From Bipolaris cookei (taxonomy: Eukaryota > Ascomycota > Dothideomycetes > Pleosporales > Pleosporaceae), in NCBI GenBank assembly GCA_002286855.1, contig NRSV01000014.1, forward strand, positions 467,268 to 531,267: a DNA stretch of 64,000 nucleotides. Reading direction: 5' to 3'. The position numbers and the translations under genes are program-made. Positions 33,132 through 46,382 of this stretch are shown piece by piece. Position 1 is the first letter of the stretch, and the number at the start of each line of letters is the position of its first letter. The notes under the pieces are model-generated. The model made no database searches and had not been told where the DNA came from. It saw nothing but the letters and a program-made list of their open reading frames with translations.

Positions 33132-34668
33132 TGTGATGGTTGGTATGTGGAAGTTGGTTGGTTTAAAAAGGTTGAGAAGATGTTCAAAAGATAGAATGTC
33201 AAAGAACGAAAGGCAGACGAACGAATCGAAAGATGATGGATGCGAAAGAGTGTATGAAAGTGAGTGTCAGCTTCAAGCTTGATGCCCTTCAATTGGGAGA
33301 TGCCATGAGCACTTCTTATACTCGGAGCACCAACACGGCGCATTCACAAACTTTGCGGAATTAGGGCTACTAACTGACAGAGTAAACGCCATGAAACTAC
33401 AGAACCCGGGTCTGTGGATAGGTGCCAAGCATCTGTCAATCTATCCCGTGTCGCACTAGAGCTACAAGCGGAAGGGCATCCTCGCTTAGTTGCCGCAGAA
33501 CGTGGAAAAAAGTATTGTTTGATCCCATGCCCCATAATAATGTGTGATGGGTCATTTCGCTTTGAATCGTACGCCTGGGAGCCGCCTGCATGAAAAGCTG
33601 AGTGTAGTATGGCGGGAAGCGTTGGATAGCGCATGAGCCCACATCAACCGTTCAATGCTAAGGCATCATGCCTCGGCGTTTGGCGAAACTATGGAACCGC
33701 CGAAAAAACAGTTTCATTTCAAGCTTCTCCGCACAGCTGACAGACGTTTTTTTGGGGTTGGTGTGTTTACCTGAGCATGTGAACCATCACCCTTGGCAGG
33801 CAGACATTGTGCTTGCTTCTCCTGCTTGGTTCCACTGGCGGGTTTACGCGAAATAGCACTCATTTCGAGACCCTACACCTTTTCTTCTAGAATCCGCCCT
33901 GCGAATGCGCCTACGGCATACAGTGGGGGGCGACTCATCCTGTGTCCACTCCCAGCGCTATGACATGAAACGGCATTCAAGCGGGGCTGATTACAGGCTG
34001 GTGCCTGCCAAGACTAGGGCAATGTTTCAAGCCACCCGAGGCCAGGCTCGTCAGCAAGTAGTCCAAATCCGGTCAGTCATGTCCGATCTGTGACGTTGTG
34101 GTTGTTTCGGGTTGACAGACTTTACAGCCACCGGCTATGTGGTTGTGAAAGGGAGCCGCAATTATGCTGTCTGTCGCCTGACTTGGGAAATGGAGCTCTC
34201 AACTCTTGACGCCTGAGATAACAAGGCGCTTACGTTTTGTAGTATTCGATTGGTGTATATCGCTCCTGGGTTTCGCAGCCGTTGGTGGAAGGAACAGCAA
34301 TGCATTGACGCTCAGGTCGGTAAAGTGTCCGCCAACGGGCACATCGCCGCCGTTGCTGCTCGCCTTGTGCCGCCGAACACCCAACTTCCGTTCCACCTTG
34401 GGGTCCTTCAGTCTTTAAGTACTTGCGGGGTTCCTAGAAACCTGCTCAATCCCTCTCACCGAATCCAACTCACCGCGACTGAGCGACTGGGCTGGACCAA
34501 TGAGGTGACCCTGAGTGCGCTTGTGCGAAACAAACCTATATGCTTGCATTCCACATTTTTGTATACATACACTATTGTTTCCCTAAACAAGTCACCACGA
34601 GCCTCTGTAGCATTTCTGTTGTCAGAAGACGCAGTTCGAGCACCGTGGTTGTACACCATGTGCTTGGC
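33132..34668. other. Intergenic, no supported gene
   Basis: Promoter of the AA9 gene (about the first 700 bp) and 3' flank of the repeat protein. The short frames carry no family signal. Confidence 0.4.
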
Positions 34669-37419
34669 TCAAACTAGAACAGAACATATGAGGGCAATAA
34701 AGGTAATCGAAATTGACAATCGGCTGCTCAATCTCGACGCTGCACCTTTTCGACTTGTCGCTGTTGCCTGTCCATCAAAGGTCCTTGCGCTTGCACTCAA
34801 TCCAGAAGTGCTGGTGATGTGCTGGCTTTGAGTCGTGGTCGCCGGAAACAATGCCGTTGTGGTACTGCGACCTGAACTGCCATATATTAATTCTGTCGCA
34901 CCAGTGGCCAGACTTATTGTGGTCCTATCAACAGTAATGGTTCCACCAGGGGTCAAGGTTTCCCCTCCTATTACAAATACTGTACCGCCACCGGACACTG
35001 CAGTATATGTTTCTGCACCAATAGTAAGCAGAGGCGGATTTGTGACTACAGGTTCGACTTGGGGTAAGATGAAGCTTGTCTGCCCATTGATAACTAGCGC
35101 TGTAGCTCGAGAGGCCAGTGAAATGGTTGTTCCGGATACGACTATTGAACCACCAGCACTGAGCAGTATTGATCCAATCAGATACGCAGTCGCAGTCCCA
35201 GGCAATGGTCTGAACGTCACATCTCCTATTGTCAGGGGCGGCGCACTGACATGCGAAGAGGCGGCGTCAACCAGTATTGATGTCACATCGTTTATCACAA
35301 CGAAAGAGGCAGATGATGCTAGTGATAATGTAGTGCCAGAGACTACTATCGCTGGACCTCCAGGAATAAGAGTATTGTCAGCGACTACAAATACTGGATC
35401 TGAAGGCTTCTGGAGGGCACTGAATATCTCGTTACCAACGGTGATGGCGGGCGGTGACAAGGCTGCCCCAGTCTGGGCTTTTATAGTCGAGGATGCCCCA
35501 TTGACAACCAACAGACTTCCAGAAGGGTCCAAGGAAAGTGTAGTTCCAGAAAGAGTCACAGCTGCTCCGCCGGGAAGTAATGTCTGTTCAGATACGACAA
35601 ATGTAGGAGCTGTGTCAGGCCTGACTTGAGTAGGTTGTGCTACTATTGCTGAGCCACCAACTACAAACTGAGGCACTCTGGTTGTGATTGGTAACGGTGC
35701 AGAGTCGGTAGACAGAATTTGAGTAGAGCCACCAATGACAACGAAGGAAGCCGAGGGTGCAAGACTAACGATTGTGCCGTCGACAGTTGCGACACCGCCT
35801 GGGGCCAAAGTTTGACCTGGGGCAATGAAGAATTGAGTAGCGGCGTTTGGTGTTAGTGTAGATGATCCAATTGTTAAAACTGGTGGTGCAGGCGACGGAA
35901 GGATTTGAGGTAGTTGACTTGTCTTATCGCCCACAAAGATAGCGGTAGGCGAAGGTGCTAGGGAGACAGGTGTCCCACCTCCGACGTTAATGGCAGGACC
36001 TCCTGGCTGCAGTGTTTGTGAACCGACTACAACTTCGGAGGAAGGGCCAATTATGATAGGATTTGTTCCAATCGAGCCCACAGTAACTGATGCGGGCCCA
36101 CGTACTTGTGCTGTAGAAGCTAAATTAGGAAGATTGTTGGCCATTAAACTATCATCCGTGGGGTTGGAATCAGTGCCAGGAACATCCCAGTCAGCGACTG
36201 TGAGTGGAACAACGCCTGGAGTTGTGTCATGGCCATTCATGAGAACAGGTGGCTCGTCGAATCCAATGACTGATGACTCCAAGTGACTGAAGAGAGGACC
36301 CTGGTTCGGCATATTTAGGTAGTACAGATTGACAACAATAAGAACAGTTACAGTAGCCTGGAGCTGTCCAGCATGGCATCCTGAATATGGTGTTTGATCC
36401 AGGAAACCTTCCGGTAGAGGACCATTGGCAGTATCCTTTTCCTCGAGGGTTTCAAGCCTGTAAGGATAGGCTTGCGCAAGCGGAAGCTGTACTGTTTTTG
36501 TTTCGTTGCCAGTCTCAACCTCATAGGCAGTGAAGTAGACGAAAGGAGTTGCAGATGTCTCAGACCGAGTGACATTTGGTGCAAGCGTTACAACGGCCGT
36601 GGCCGATGCAAAGAAGTCCGGATGGTACAAGTCGTATGATGGAACATCTTCGAGAGCGATGACACCTCCTGGTGGAAACGGCGAATATCCTTCTGACCGG
36701 TAGATGACGGATGTTGCAGCAGCACTGGGTCTTACTGTATATTCCTCGCACATTGTCAAGGTAAAGTCGAAGGCGGAAATATACGACTCTGTGGAAGTAC
36801 ATGCAAAATCCGATGCCAGTGCACTAGTTACATCAAAGGTAGTGGTCGGAGGTACGAGTGTCAATGACTGAGAATTTGAGAAATTTAGTGCTGAAGTTTC
36901 CATTGTTCCAATTGGATAGCTGTAAGTCGGCATGAACCAGTAGTTGAGGCTTGCACCGTATATATTGATTGTACATGTTGCGTTTGAATTGCCAGTAGAG
37001 GGTTTTGCAGTGTCATTGTGAAACACGGGGAATAGCTGTGAAGTTGCAGCTAATAGGTGGCCAGAAGGCGTTGATGCGATGTTTGAAGGGACCGATAGAA
37101 TCTGTGGATCAGGAGTGACCATTTCGGTCAGTTGCAAGATGTCATGCTTTGTAGGTATTCCCGTAGCGGGGCCGTCGGTGCTGTGCAGCCCAATTTCCTT
37201 TGGAGTGATCAGAGACGTGCTTACGGGCGGTGTTTGAGTAGGCAGCAATAGGGCAGGTGTAGAGGTTGTGTTGAGGTATGGGGCTTGATGGCTTCGTCAG
37301 CACGCAGCGATGCAGAGCCCCAAGGCACAAAGAGATTTGTTATTACCGCGACGATTGAATACAGCCCCCGCAGTAAATGAAGCCAAGTAGAACGTGACAA
37401 GCGAGAGATATGAAGGCAT
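34669..37419 (-). CDS. Probable GPI-anchored cell-surface protein with six tandem modules
   Basis: The exons are complement(37347..37419) and complement(34669..37283). The intron (63 nt) has GTAATA, GTGCTGACG and ATCAAG, and the 2688 nt encode 895 residues. Exon 1 gives a signal peptide (MPSYLSLVTFYLASFTAGAV). The N-terminal half is Ser/Thr-rich with paired cysteines and Asn-glycosylation sequons. From about residue 420 to 840 there are six copies of a 40-60-residue module with the core FVVG.QTL.PGG..I.VSGT and T.SLAPS.T.LVVNG. It ends with a Ser/Thr-rich stalk and a C-terminal hydrophobic tail (LSISITFIALICSVLV), as expected for a GPI signal. The module is common in fungal surface proteins and its function is not known to me. 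Adhesion or wall structure is inference. Confidence 0.78.
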
Positions 37420-38600
37420 GTCGGTGACAAAGTGGTGGCCATGCAGGCACTCTATGGGCAGCGAACGTCGTGACGTTTAAGTCGTCCCGGAAAAATGGTA
37501 GACATACGAGGGGTGCAGGAACAATCTAGGTAAGCAGGTGCAGGGCATTTTAGGCCTATCGGCTGGCGCATCCAAGCGACGGTTCCGAGGAGAGACGTGC
37601 AGGAGGGAGTTAGACAGAACGAAGTCCGATATTGGCTTTTCAGTTCTTTTGCCGTCCAGATTCACAATGAGCCAGTTGGACGAGCCTGGCCGGGCACAAC
37701 ACGCAACCGGCGACCAATCAACGACAGACGCTTGCTGGCATGGCATGGTGCGTCCATCTGGGTTGACGCTTAAGTACGGCTGGCGTGCAGAATCAGGCGT
37801 CCAGCCATTTGGTGGATCAGCATGAACGGTTGCTCGAATGTGTGCATACGAGTCAGAGAGATGTGGCTCAACTTGGGGCTTGCACTATGGCGCAGAGATG
37901 GCTTGGTGGGTGTCGCAGCTGGTACGACTTGGAATGGATTGGATTGATGGTATTGGTGTTGGTGTTGGTGTTGGTGATGCGAGTCGGCTTGTCTTGAGGC
38001 GGTGGCGGGGATGAGGTAGCAGGGGTGGAGAGAGCACGGCAGGTGCAGAGCTGCGAGTACTGTGCACCTACAGTCGCAAAACAGGACATGGTGCTTGAAT
38101 GCCTGCCATCTTGGGGGAGCATGCCGATCCCATGGCGGTTTGGGCGCAAGCGCATCGGGCTGCAGTTCGGAAAAAGGATCGAGTGGGTGCGTGCGGCGAT
38201 CAAGGGATCCAGAATGCGCCGCCCGCGGCCTGCAACGTCGGCGGGTGGCTGTCTAGCAGCAGTGTCGTGTGCAGTAGGATGAGGGGGGAACGGGGCGTCA
38301 AATGCCTCCCGGCTGGCCCTTGTTCCGCCCACGGCGCTCATCTACCTTTCATCTACGATGCTGCACACAAATGCCGGCTGCAGCCTGTCTGCCCCAGCCA
38401 ATGCCGCCATCGCCGTCGCCGTCGCATTGCAGGTTGGGAGCAATAGGGTGGAAGGCCGCTGTCGCCCAGCCATGCGGCGGCGGCAAAGGGGCAAAGCGGA
38501 CTAGAGCGTACTGCGAATACCGGGTATATGCCTTGGCACCCTCAGCCCAGATGCCCCAGGGTCCCGTCAGTCTGCATCAACAGTACTCCGTACACACTCT

Positions 38601-38631
<31 letters not shown>

Positions 38632-38801
38632 ATCTGCCTCTCGTTGCCTCTGCTTCTTCTTGCTCCCCCATTCCTTCGTGGCGCCACTGGGCACAAGCAA
38701 TGTCGTTCAGTGATGCTGCGCCCTGCAAATCATCGTGGTTGAGTGGCCTTCGTTGCCCCCCTGGACAAGCCGCCTAGTAGTACGCTTCTTAGACACGGAT
38801 C
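37420..38801. other. Divergent intergenic region with short tandem repeats
   Basis: Shared upstream region of the surface repeat protein and the aspartic-protease-like gene. It holds GGTGTT repeats (about 37955-37976) and TGCCCGTC octamers (38603-38638). The open frames in it are not supported. Confidence 0.4.
38603..38638. repeat. TGCCCGTC octamer repeat
   Basis: Three perfect TGCCCGTC units, then TGCCCATC and TGCC. It lies about 165 bp upstream of the aspartic-protease-like gene. Confidence 0.8.
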
Positions 38802-40960
38802 ATGGTTGCTTCGCTGAGCCGTCGCGGCTTCATCTCGACAATATGCCTTCTCCTCGCCGCCATGCTGCTGCTGCCCTGTCTCGTCGCCGGCTATGAACAG
38901 CAGAATATCGTCGAAACCCCCAACTACAAACTACGCCCTGGTGTCACGTCGGTGCCAGCGCCCCTCTCTGTCGCGCCCGCCCAGGACTGGATGGGAATTG
39001 ATGGCGCATGGAACACGTTTGCCCTGCGCATAGGCAACCCTGGCCAGCCTGTGCGAGTCCTGGTTTCCACTGCCAGCCAGCAGATCTGGGCCATCAATTC
39101 CCTCGCCTGCGTCGTCAACATTACCGATCCTACGACGGGCAACATTACCGAATTCAACGTCTTGAATCCAGACTGCCAGGAAAGCCGTGGCTCCTTATAC
39201 AACACCACTGTTTCCGAGACATGGCAGAAAAAGGGATACTACCAACTATGGATTGAAAAAAACTTAGGTCTAGTAGGTAATGGCCTGTATGGCTTTGACT
39301 CGGTCGGCTTGGGAATGAAGGGCGACGCAGGCCCGCCTGTCGCCAACACAACAATCGGCACCTTGGTCACATCAAACTTCTGGCTCGGCCACATTGGCGT
39401 GCATGCGAAACCCACAAACTTTTCTGCCTTTGAAGATTCTGTTCCAAGTTACATCATGGATCTCTTTCACCAAAATAGCATTCCCAGTATGTCATTTGGC
39501 TACACAGCTGGCGCCCAGTACCGTAAGACGATCCCCGCTCGCAAGTCGACCATCACTGACATGTACCTGCAGGTGATCAAACCATTCTTGGAAGCCTTAC
39601 GCTTGGCGGCTACGATGCTTCTCGCCTTATCCCCAATGACCTCACCTTCATCTTTGCGCCAGACAACGAGCGTGAGCTAGTCGTGGGTCTGGTTGGTTTG
39701 AGCGCCAGTACTGCAAACCAGAAAGACATTGATCTCTTGAAACGCGATGATGTCACCATGTTCATTGATTCGACTGTCGCAGAGCTCTACCTCCCCGTTG
39801 ATGTTTGTAAAGCCTTTGAAGATACGTTTGGATTACGCTATGATGAGGCCACAGATCTCTACCTCGTGGATGATGCTCTTCACCAAACCCTCCTGTCGCA
39901 AAACCCCAGCGTGACCTTCACCCTTGGACAACAGTTTAGCAGCCGTGCGACTGTGCAAATCACCCTGCCTTATGCCGCCTTTGACCTAGAGGCACTCGCA
40001 CCCTATAGGGGACTGCAAGAAAAGACGAGATACTTTCCCATTCGACGAGCCAATGTGTCGGACAACTGGGTACTAGGGAGGACCTTTTTGCAAGAGGCGT
40101 ATTTGACAGTAGACTGGGAGCGCCAGAATTTCACGGTATCCGCTGTCGACTGGACGTTTGGAAAGGCGCCACAGATACTCCCAATTGTCTCACCTGCCTA
40201 CTCGGTTGCGAGCCCCAAGACTTCTCCAAAGAAGCGCCTGTCCTCAACCGCAGTCATTGGCCTTGCAGTGGGAGGAGGCTTTTTCTTTGCCTTGGTCATA
40301 TGCGCCGTTGGGTTGTGGTTTTGGCGTCGGCGCCATCAACGGAATCTGAAGGCGATTGAGGCGAAATATCAAGCCCAAGTTGCAGAAGCTGCCAAGAAAG
40401 TGGATGAACCTTCGGCTTTAGCAACACGCAGCAGCACAGAGGGGAGGACGGTTGTTTTAATGGCCGAATTATCAAGTGATTCCCCTGATAATCATCATCA
40501 AGCTGGTTCGAGTACGCAAGAGAAGGAACTGATGATTGTCAGTGAAGCCGACGGTGCAGAAAGACAAATCTATGAGATGCCTGGCGACATGCCCGTCTGC
40601 CAGGAAGCCGACGGGCGCCAGTTATCAGAGAAAGAATCCATGGTGATACGCGAAAGGATATATAACGGCGTGGATCCGAGTGGAACACCACATGTGGCGC
40701 AGGAACCTCGACAGAGACTTGCACCCATCTCTCCGTCCGAGGTTTCCATGGTCAGCAGCCAGCTCCCACCCGGGAACGTGTCGCCCACCACCCCGCGAAC
40801 GCTACGCGACGGTGCTCTCTTGGAGACTTCGAACCCATTTCTGCATCCGCCGCCATACCGCCTACGCGACGGCAGGCGCACGGAGACGGATGAGGCACCC
40901 ATCTCGCCGTTGGAAGAGTCAACGGATGCGTCCCGGCGGCGGTTTTCTTACGAATCATGA
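38802..40960 (+). CDS. Membrane-anchored A1 aspartic-protease-like protein, probably catalytically dead
   Basis: The exons are 38802..39522 and 39573..40960 (50-nt intron, GTAAGA...CTGCAG), giving 702 residues. It has an N-terminal signal (STICLLLAAMLLLPCLVAG) and a pepsin-like fold: NTFALRIGNPGQPVRVLVSTASQQIWA, later GSLTLGGYDASR, MFIDSTVAELYLP and NWVLGRTFLQEAYLTVDW. The first active-site triad, normally DTG/DSG, is STA, so the catalytic Asp is replaced by Ser. The second lobe keeps Asp (IDST) but lacks the usual Gly. A TM helix (STAVIGLAVGGGFFFALVICAVGLWFW region, about residue 490) is followed by a basic stop-transfer (RRRHQR) and a disordered cytosolic tail of about 190 residues. This suggests a binding or sensing role instead of proteolysis (inference). 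Confidence 0.85.
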
Positions 40961-41897
40961 GGTACAAAAGCCGAGCAATTAGCGACAACCACACATACAC
41001 ACACACACACACATATATATATATATCACGACATGAGTTTTGTTTGTTTGGCACACTTGGCTGTGCGTTTCTCCAATTAGCGGCACGCGATGCGGATGCT
41101 GCCGGGGAAACGGCGTTAGGGTTTAGAGGACATGATACCTGCGTGATTCGGGCATGAGAATGCGGAACACGCACATGGATGGAGGGAGGACATTTGGATG
41201 TGGCGGATAAGGCCAGACTATGCCGGTGAATTGTTGCTGTATATACATATACCCTTTGTTGTCTTGTTTTTTTGGATACAGTAATGCCATACGATGTCCA
41301 AGGCCTATGCGCTTACGTACCAAAGCCGCCCATGTCGCTTCCGCACCTCGGCCCACGAAGCAGGGGAGGGCCCAAGTGGGTTTATGTGCAGCCACAGCAA
41401 GACGGCAACGGGAGCTGTATGTAGCGGCCCACTGTGCTGATTACAGATAGTCTTACTGTAGGGCAGTGCGGATGCAGCGGTCTGAGCAGCATGGCCAGAG
41501 GCTGCGCCTTGCCTGTTGCAGGCAGGCTGAACCCCTCGTCAGCACTGCGACTGGAGACCAACCCCACCATGCCGTTACGGAGAAGGCGAAGGGGGGCACA
41601 GCACGACCGCTTTTCTGCCTTGCCGCATCCTCAATCGCCTTCCGCATACTTCAACTTTCCCGGTGAAGAGCCTGCACCCTCTTTCAGCGTCCCACCGCCT
41701 GCACACTCGCCACAGCCGCCGCCCCGCTTTGTTCGCAGCAGCAGCACTCCTGTCATCACATTGGCCGCGCGCCTAGCCTTGGGCCATATCTTCTGCCTGC
41801 CGCCTGCCACTCTGCCTACTTTGTGTTCCAACTCCTGCAACCACCTCGAGCGCGCCATCTCCTTTACTCTCCCCTAGACTCACCCCCTACCGCCATC
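40961..41897. other. Intergenic, MAP kinase promoter and leader
   Basis: 3' flank of the protease-like gene with a CA/TA microsatellite, then the upstream region of the MAP kinase. The last 200 bp are C/T-rich, like a fungal leader. No gene. Confidence 0.45.
40990..41026. repeat. (CA)n(TA)n compound microsatellite
   Basis: A CA run with one CATA interruption, then seven TA units. It lies about 30 bp after the stop codon of the protease-like gene. Confidence 0.9.
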
Positions 41898-43494
<1,597 letters not shown>

Positions 43495-44175
43495 TTAAAG
43501 TCGGATAAAGTATCACTGGGTACAAAAAGATTTTTTTGGTGGCTCAAGCGTATAAATGTGGGAACAGTTTGGGTACACACGGCCCTTTGTGTAATTTCTT
43601 GTGATATGCAAGCTTTCATTCATTCACACATGAGTCCCAAATACACTGTAATACTCGAGGTAACCCTTCTGTCGGCTCATAGTGGGTTCTTACCAATATC
43701 TCAGCACCCAGATTTCGTTTGTATATCATAGTAATCCTATGACAAGTCCGTACAGAATTGCCGTACTTTCTGGTCGCATGCGCTCGTTACTACTGGTAAA
43801 TGACAGATAAATACTTCATAAACCTGGTGAAGCAGGACGAATCCCTGTGAAGTTCGCCTACTCTGTGCCAAGCTAGATCAGTGTCCCCCTTCGAATAAGA
43901 CGCTATCTCTGAACTATGGCTATGCAGAGGCACGGATGAGTGATGTGCTGTATATAATTTGCCCATGAATGACTGGTTCAAATACTTAGTAGCTGTTCAC
44001 GCTGAGCCAGACGTGAAATCAGTTCGCGTCTCGAATATGGTCTGTGCACCTACCAGGGTCCTCTAGCGCAGTAACTTTTTCGGTTCCAAGAACTTTGGCC
44101 TTGCGCTCCAAGTCGAACTTTTTTTCGTGTCCTTCTACCACATTCCGGACCACGCACGGATTGACGATTTCTACA
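43495..44175. other. Intergenic between MAP kinase and HAS1
   Basis: 3' flank of the kinase and HAS1 promoter/leader. A frame runs upstream from HAS1 to an ATG at 44044 without a stop, but conservation starts later. No other gene. Confidence 0.45.
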
Positions 44176-46382
44176 ATGTCGCCCGCCGCGGTCGAGTCGA
44201 GCAACAAGAGGAAGCGATCTCACAAGAGCAAGAAGAGCGCAGAAGCAGCAGCGGCACCGGTGCATAATGGCGTAGAGAAGGCGCGCAAGAAGGCACGCAA
44301 GGCCAAGGAAGTTGAAGCTGCTGTGGAAGAGCCGGCTGCTGCAGATGCTTCCACACAGGAAGACAGCGATGAAGGGGACGTCGAAAACCAATCCGAATCC
44401 AACAAGGACGCCGCGGAGGCGACTGCTTCGAAAGAGGTCGAGAACGGTGATGAGTCCGACGATAATGACGACAGCCAGCTTGCGGATTTGCCCTCTGGCA
44501 CTGGCAGCAACGCTCTCGATCTGCCCTCCGGTACTACAATGCCGACACCAAACCCGGTGCGCTTCGAAGAACTAAATCTCTCTGAGCGTACAATGAGCGC
44601 AATCAAGGAAATGGGCTTCGAGAAGATGACGGAGATCCAACAAAAAACAATCCCACCACTACTGTCGGGCAGGGATGTGCTCGGTGCTGCCAAGACCGGT
44701 AGTGGAAAGACGCTTGCCTTTCTCATACCAGCCATTGAGATGCTTTCGCAGTTGCGATTTAAGCCTCGCAATGGCACTGGTGTGATTGTAGTGAGCCCAA
44801 CGCGAGAACTGGCACTTCAGATCTTTGGCGTAGCACGCGAGCTCATGTCGAACCACAGCCAGACCTTTGGTATTCTGATTGGCGGTGCGAACAGGAGCGC
44901 CGAGGCGGAAAAGTTGCGCAAGGGATTGAACCTTATTATCGCTACACCCGGAAGACTCTTGGACCACCTCCACAATACCCAGGGTTTTGTCTTCAAGAAC
45001 TTGCGTTCGTTGATCATTGATGAAGCAGATCGTATTCTGGAAGTTGGATTCGAGGACGAAATGGTGGGATTTTGCGCAAACCATCGTAGATGTAACATAT
45101 GCTAATTTCTTGACAGAGATCTATCATCAAGATTTTGCCAACCGAACGCCAGACCATGCTATTCTCTGCTACGCAAACGACAAAAGTCGAGGACCTTGCA
45201 CGGATATCGCTCAAACCAGGTCCTTTATACATCAATGTCGACTACAGAGCGGAGCACAGTACAGTGCAAGGGTTGGAGCAAGGTTATGTCTTGTGTGATT
45301 CAGACACGAGATTTAGGCTGCTGTTCAGCTTCTTGAAGAAACGGTATGTAGCCATGACAATCTGTGTTTTTGCAAGCTTCGCTAACTCGGCGCAGTATGT
45401 ACTCATTTTCGTGGAGAAGAAATTCTGCAATCATCCAGGGATGTGCTAACATATGTATGCAGATCAAAAGAAAAAAGTCATTGTGTTCCTGTCATCGTGC
45501 GCGTCGGTTGATTTCTATAGCGAACTTCTCAACTACATCGACTTACCAGTGCTTGGTTTACATGGCAAGCTTAAGCAGCAAGCACGAACCAACCGTTTTT
45601 TTGAGTTTGTGAATGCCCAGAGTGGTACGCTCATTTGTACCGATGTGGCAGCACGAGGTCTCGACATTCCCGAAGTTGATTGGGTGATTCAATTTGATGT
45701 AGGTATATTTTGACCGAGAAGGCTTGCGCAAACTAACATTGTAAGCCTCCTGATGATCCTCGGGACTATATTCACCGAGTCGGACGAACCGCAAGAGGTG
45801 CAAATGGCAAAGGCAGGAGCTTGATGTTCTTGCTGCCGTCAGAGGTCGGCTTCTTGAAGTTGCTCAAGGAAAACCGGGTGCCGCTAGTTGAGGTAAGCAG
45901 ATGATGAAGCGAATAGAACAAGGCGAGTATTGACTTGTGACCCTAGTTTGAGCTCCCCAGCAACAAGATTCTCAATATCCAAAGCCAACTCGAGGCGTTG
46001 ATGTAAGTGCTTGCATGGGTTTTGTTACCACAGCGCAGAAGGAACTAATCATTGCATAGATCCAAGAACTACTACCTCAACAAGAGTGCCAAAGACGGTT
46101 ACCGATCCTACCTGCAATCTTATGCCAGCCACAGCTTACGTTCAGTGTTTGATGTGCACAAATTGGATCTTGTCAAAGTGTAAGGCAATGTACAAATATT
46201 TTACTGGTTAGGCACTGACAGCGTGATGCAGGGCCAAGAGTTTTGGGTTCTCGACACCGCCACGCATCGACATCAGCCTTGGGGCAAGTTTGAGTCGCGA
46301 CAAGAAGGTCGAAGGACGAAGAGCATATGGCAGTCAGCCGCAACAGGCACGACGACCGATGAAGCAAGGAAAGAGGTTTTGA
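44176..46382 (+). CDS. HAS1: DEAD-box RNA helicase HAS1 (ribosome biogenesis)
   Basis: The exons are 44176..45063, 45117..45343, 45463..45698, 45746..45892, 45947..46002, 46060..46179 and 46232..46382. The start [15 protein letters not shown] was chosen because the basic and acidic low-complexity leader typical of HAS1 begins there. An in-frame ATG at 44044 is the alternative. Motifs: Q motif (EKMTEIQQ), [10 protein letters not shown] (171-179), Ia [15 protein letters not shown] (282-285), III SAT, then [15 protein letters not shown] and [11 protein letters not shown]. The C-terminal [19 protein letters not shown] and basic tail are HAS1-specific. HAS1 is needed for 40S and 60S subunit assembly in the nucleolus. 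The junction 45344-45462 does not keep frame with any GT-AG pair I can find (see findings). Confidence 0.9.

Noticed and set aside
34835..35629. 264-codon plus-strand frame opposite the surface repeat protein
   Set aside because: An antisense shadow of the repeat modules, Pro/Val-rich by complementarity, with no independent signal.
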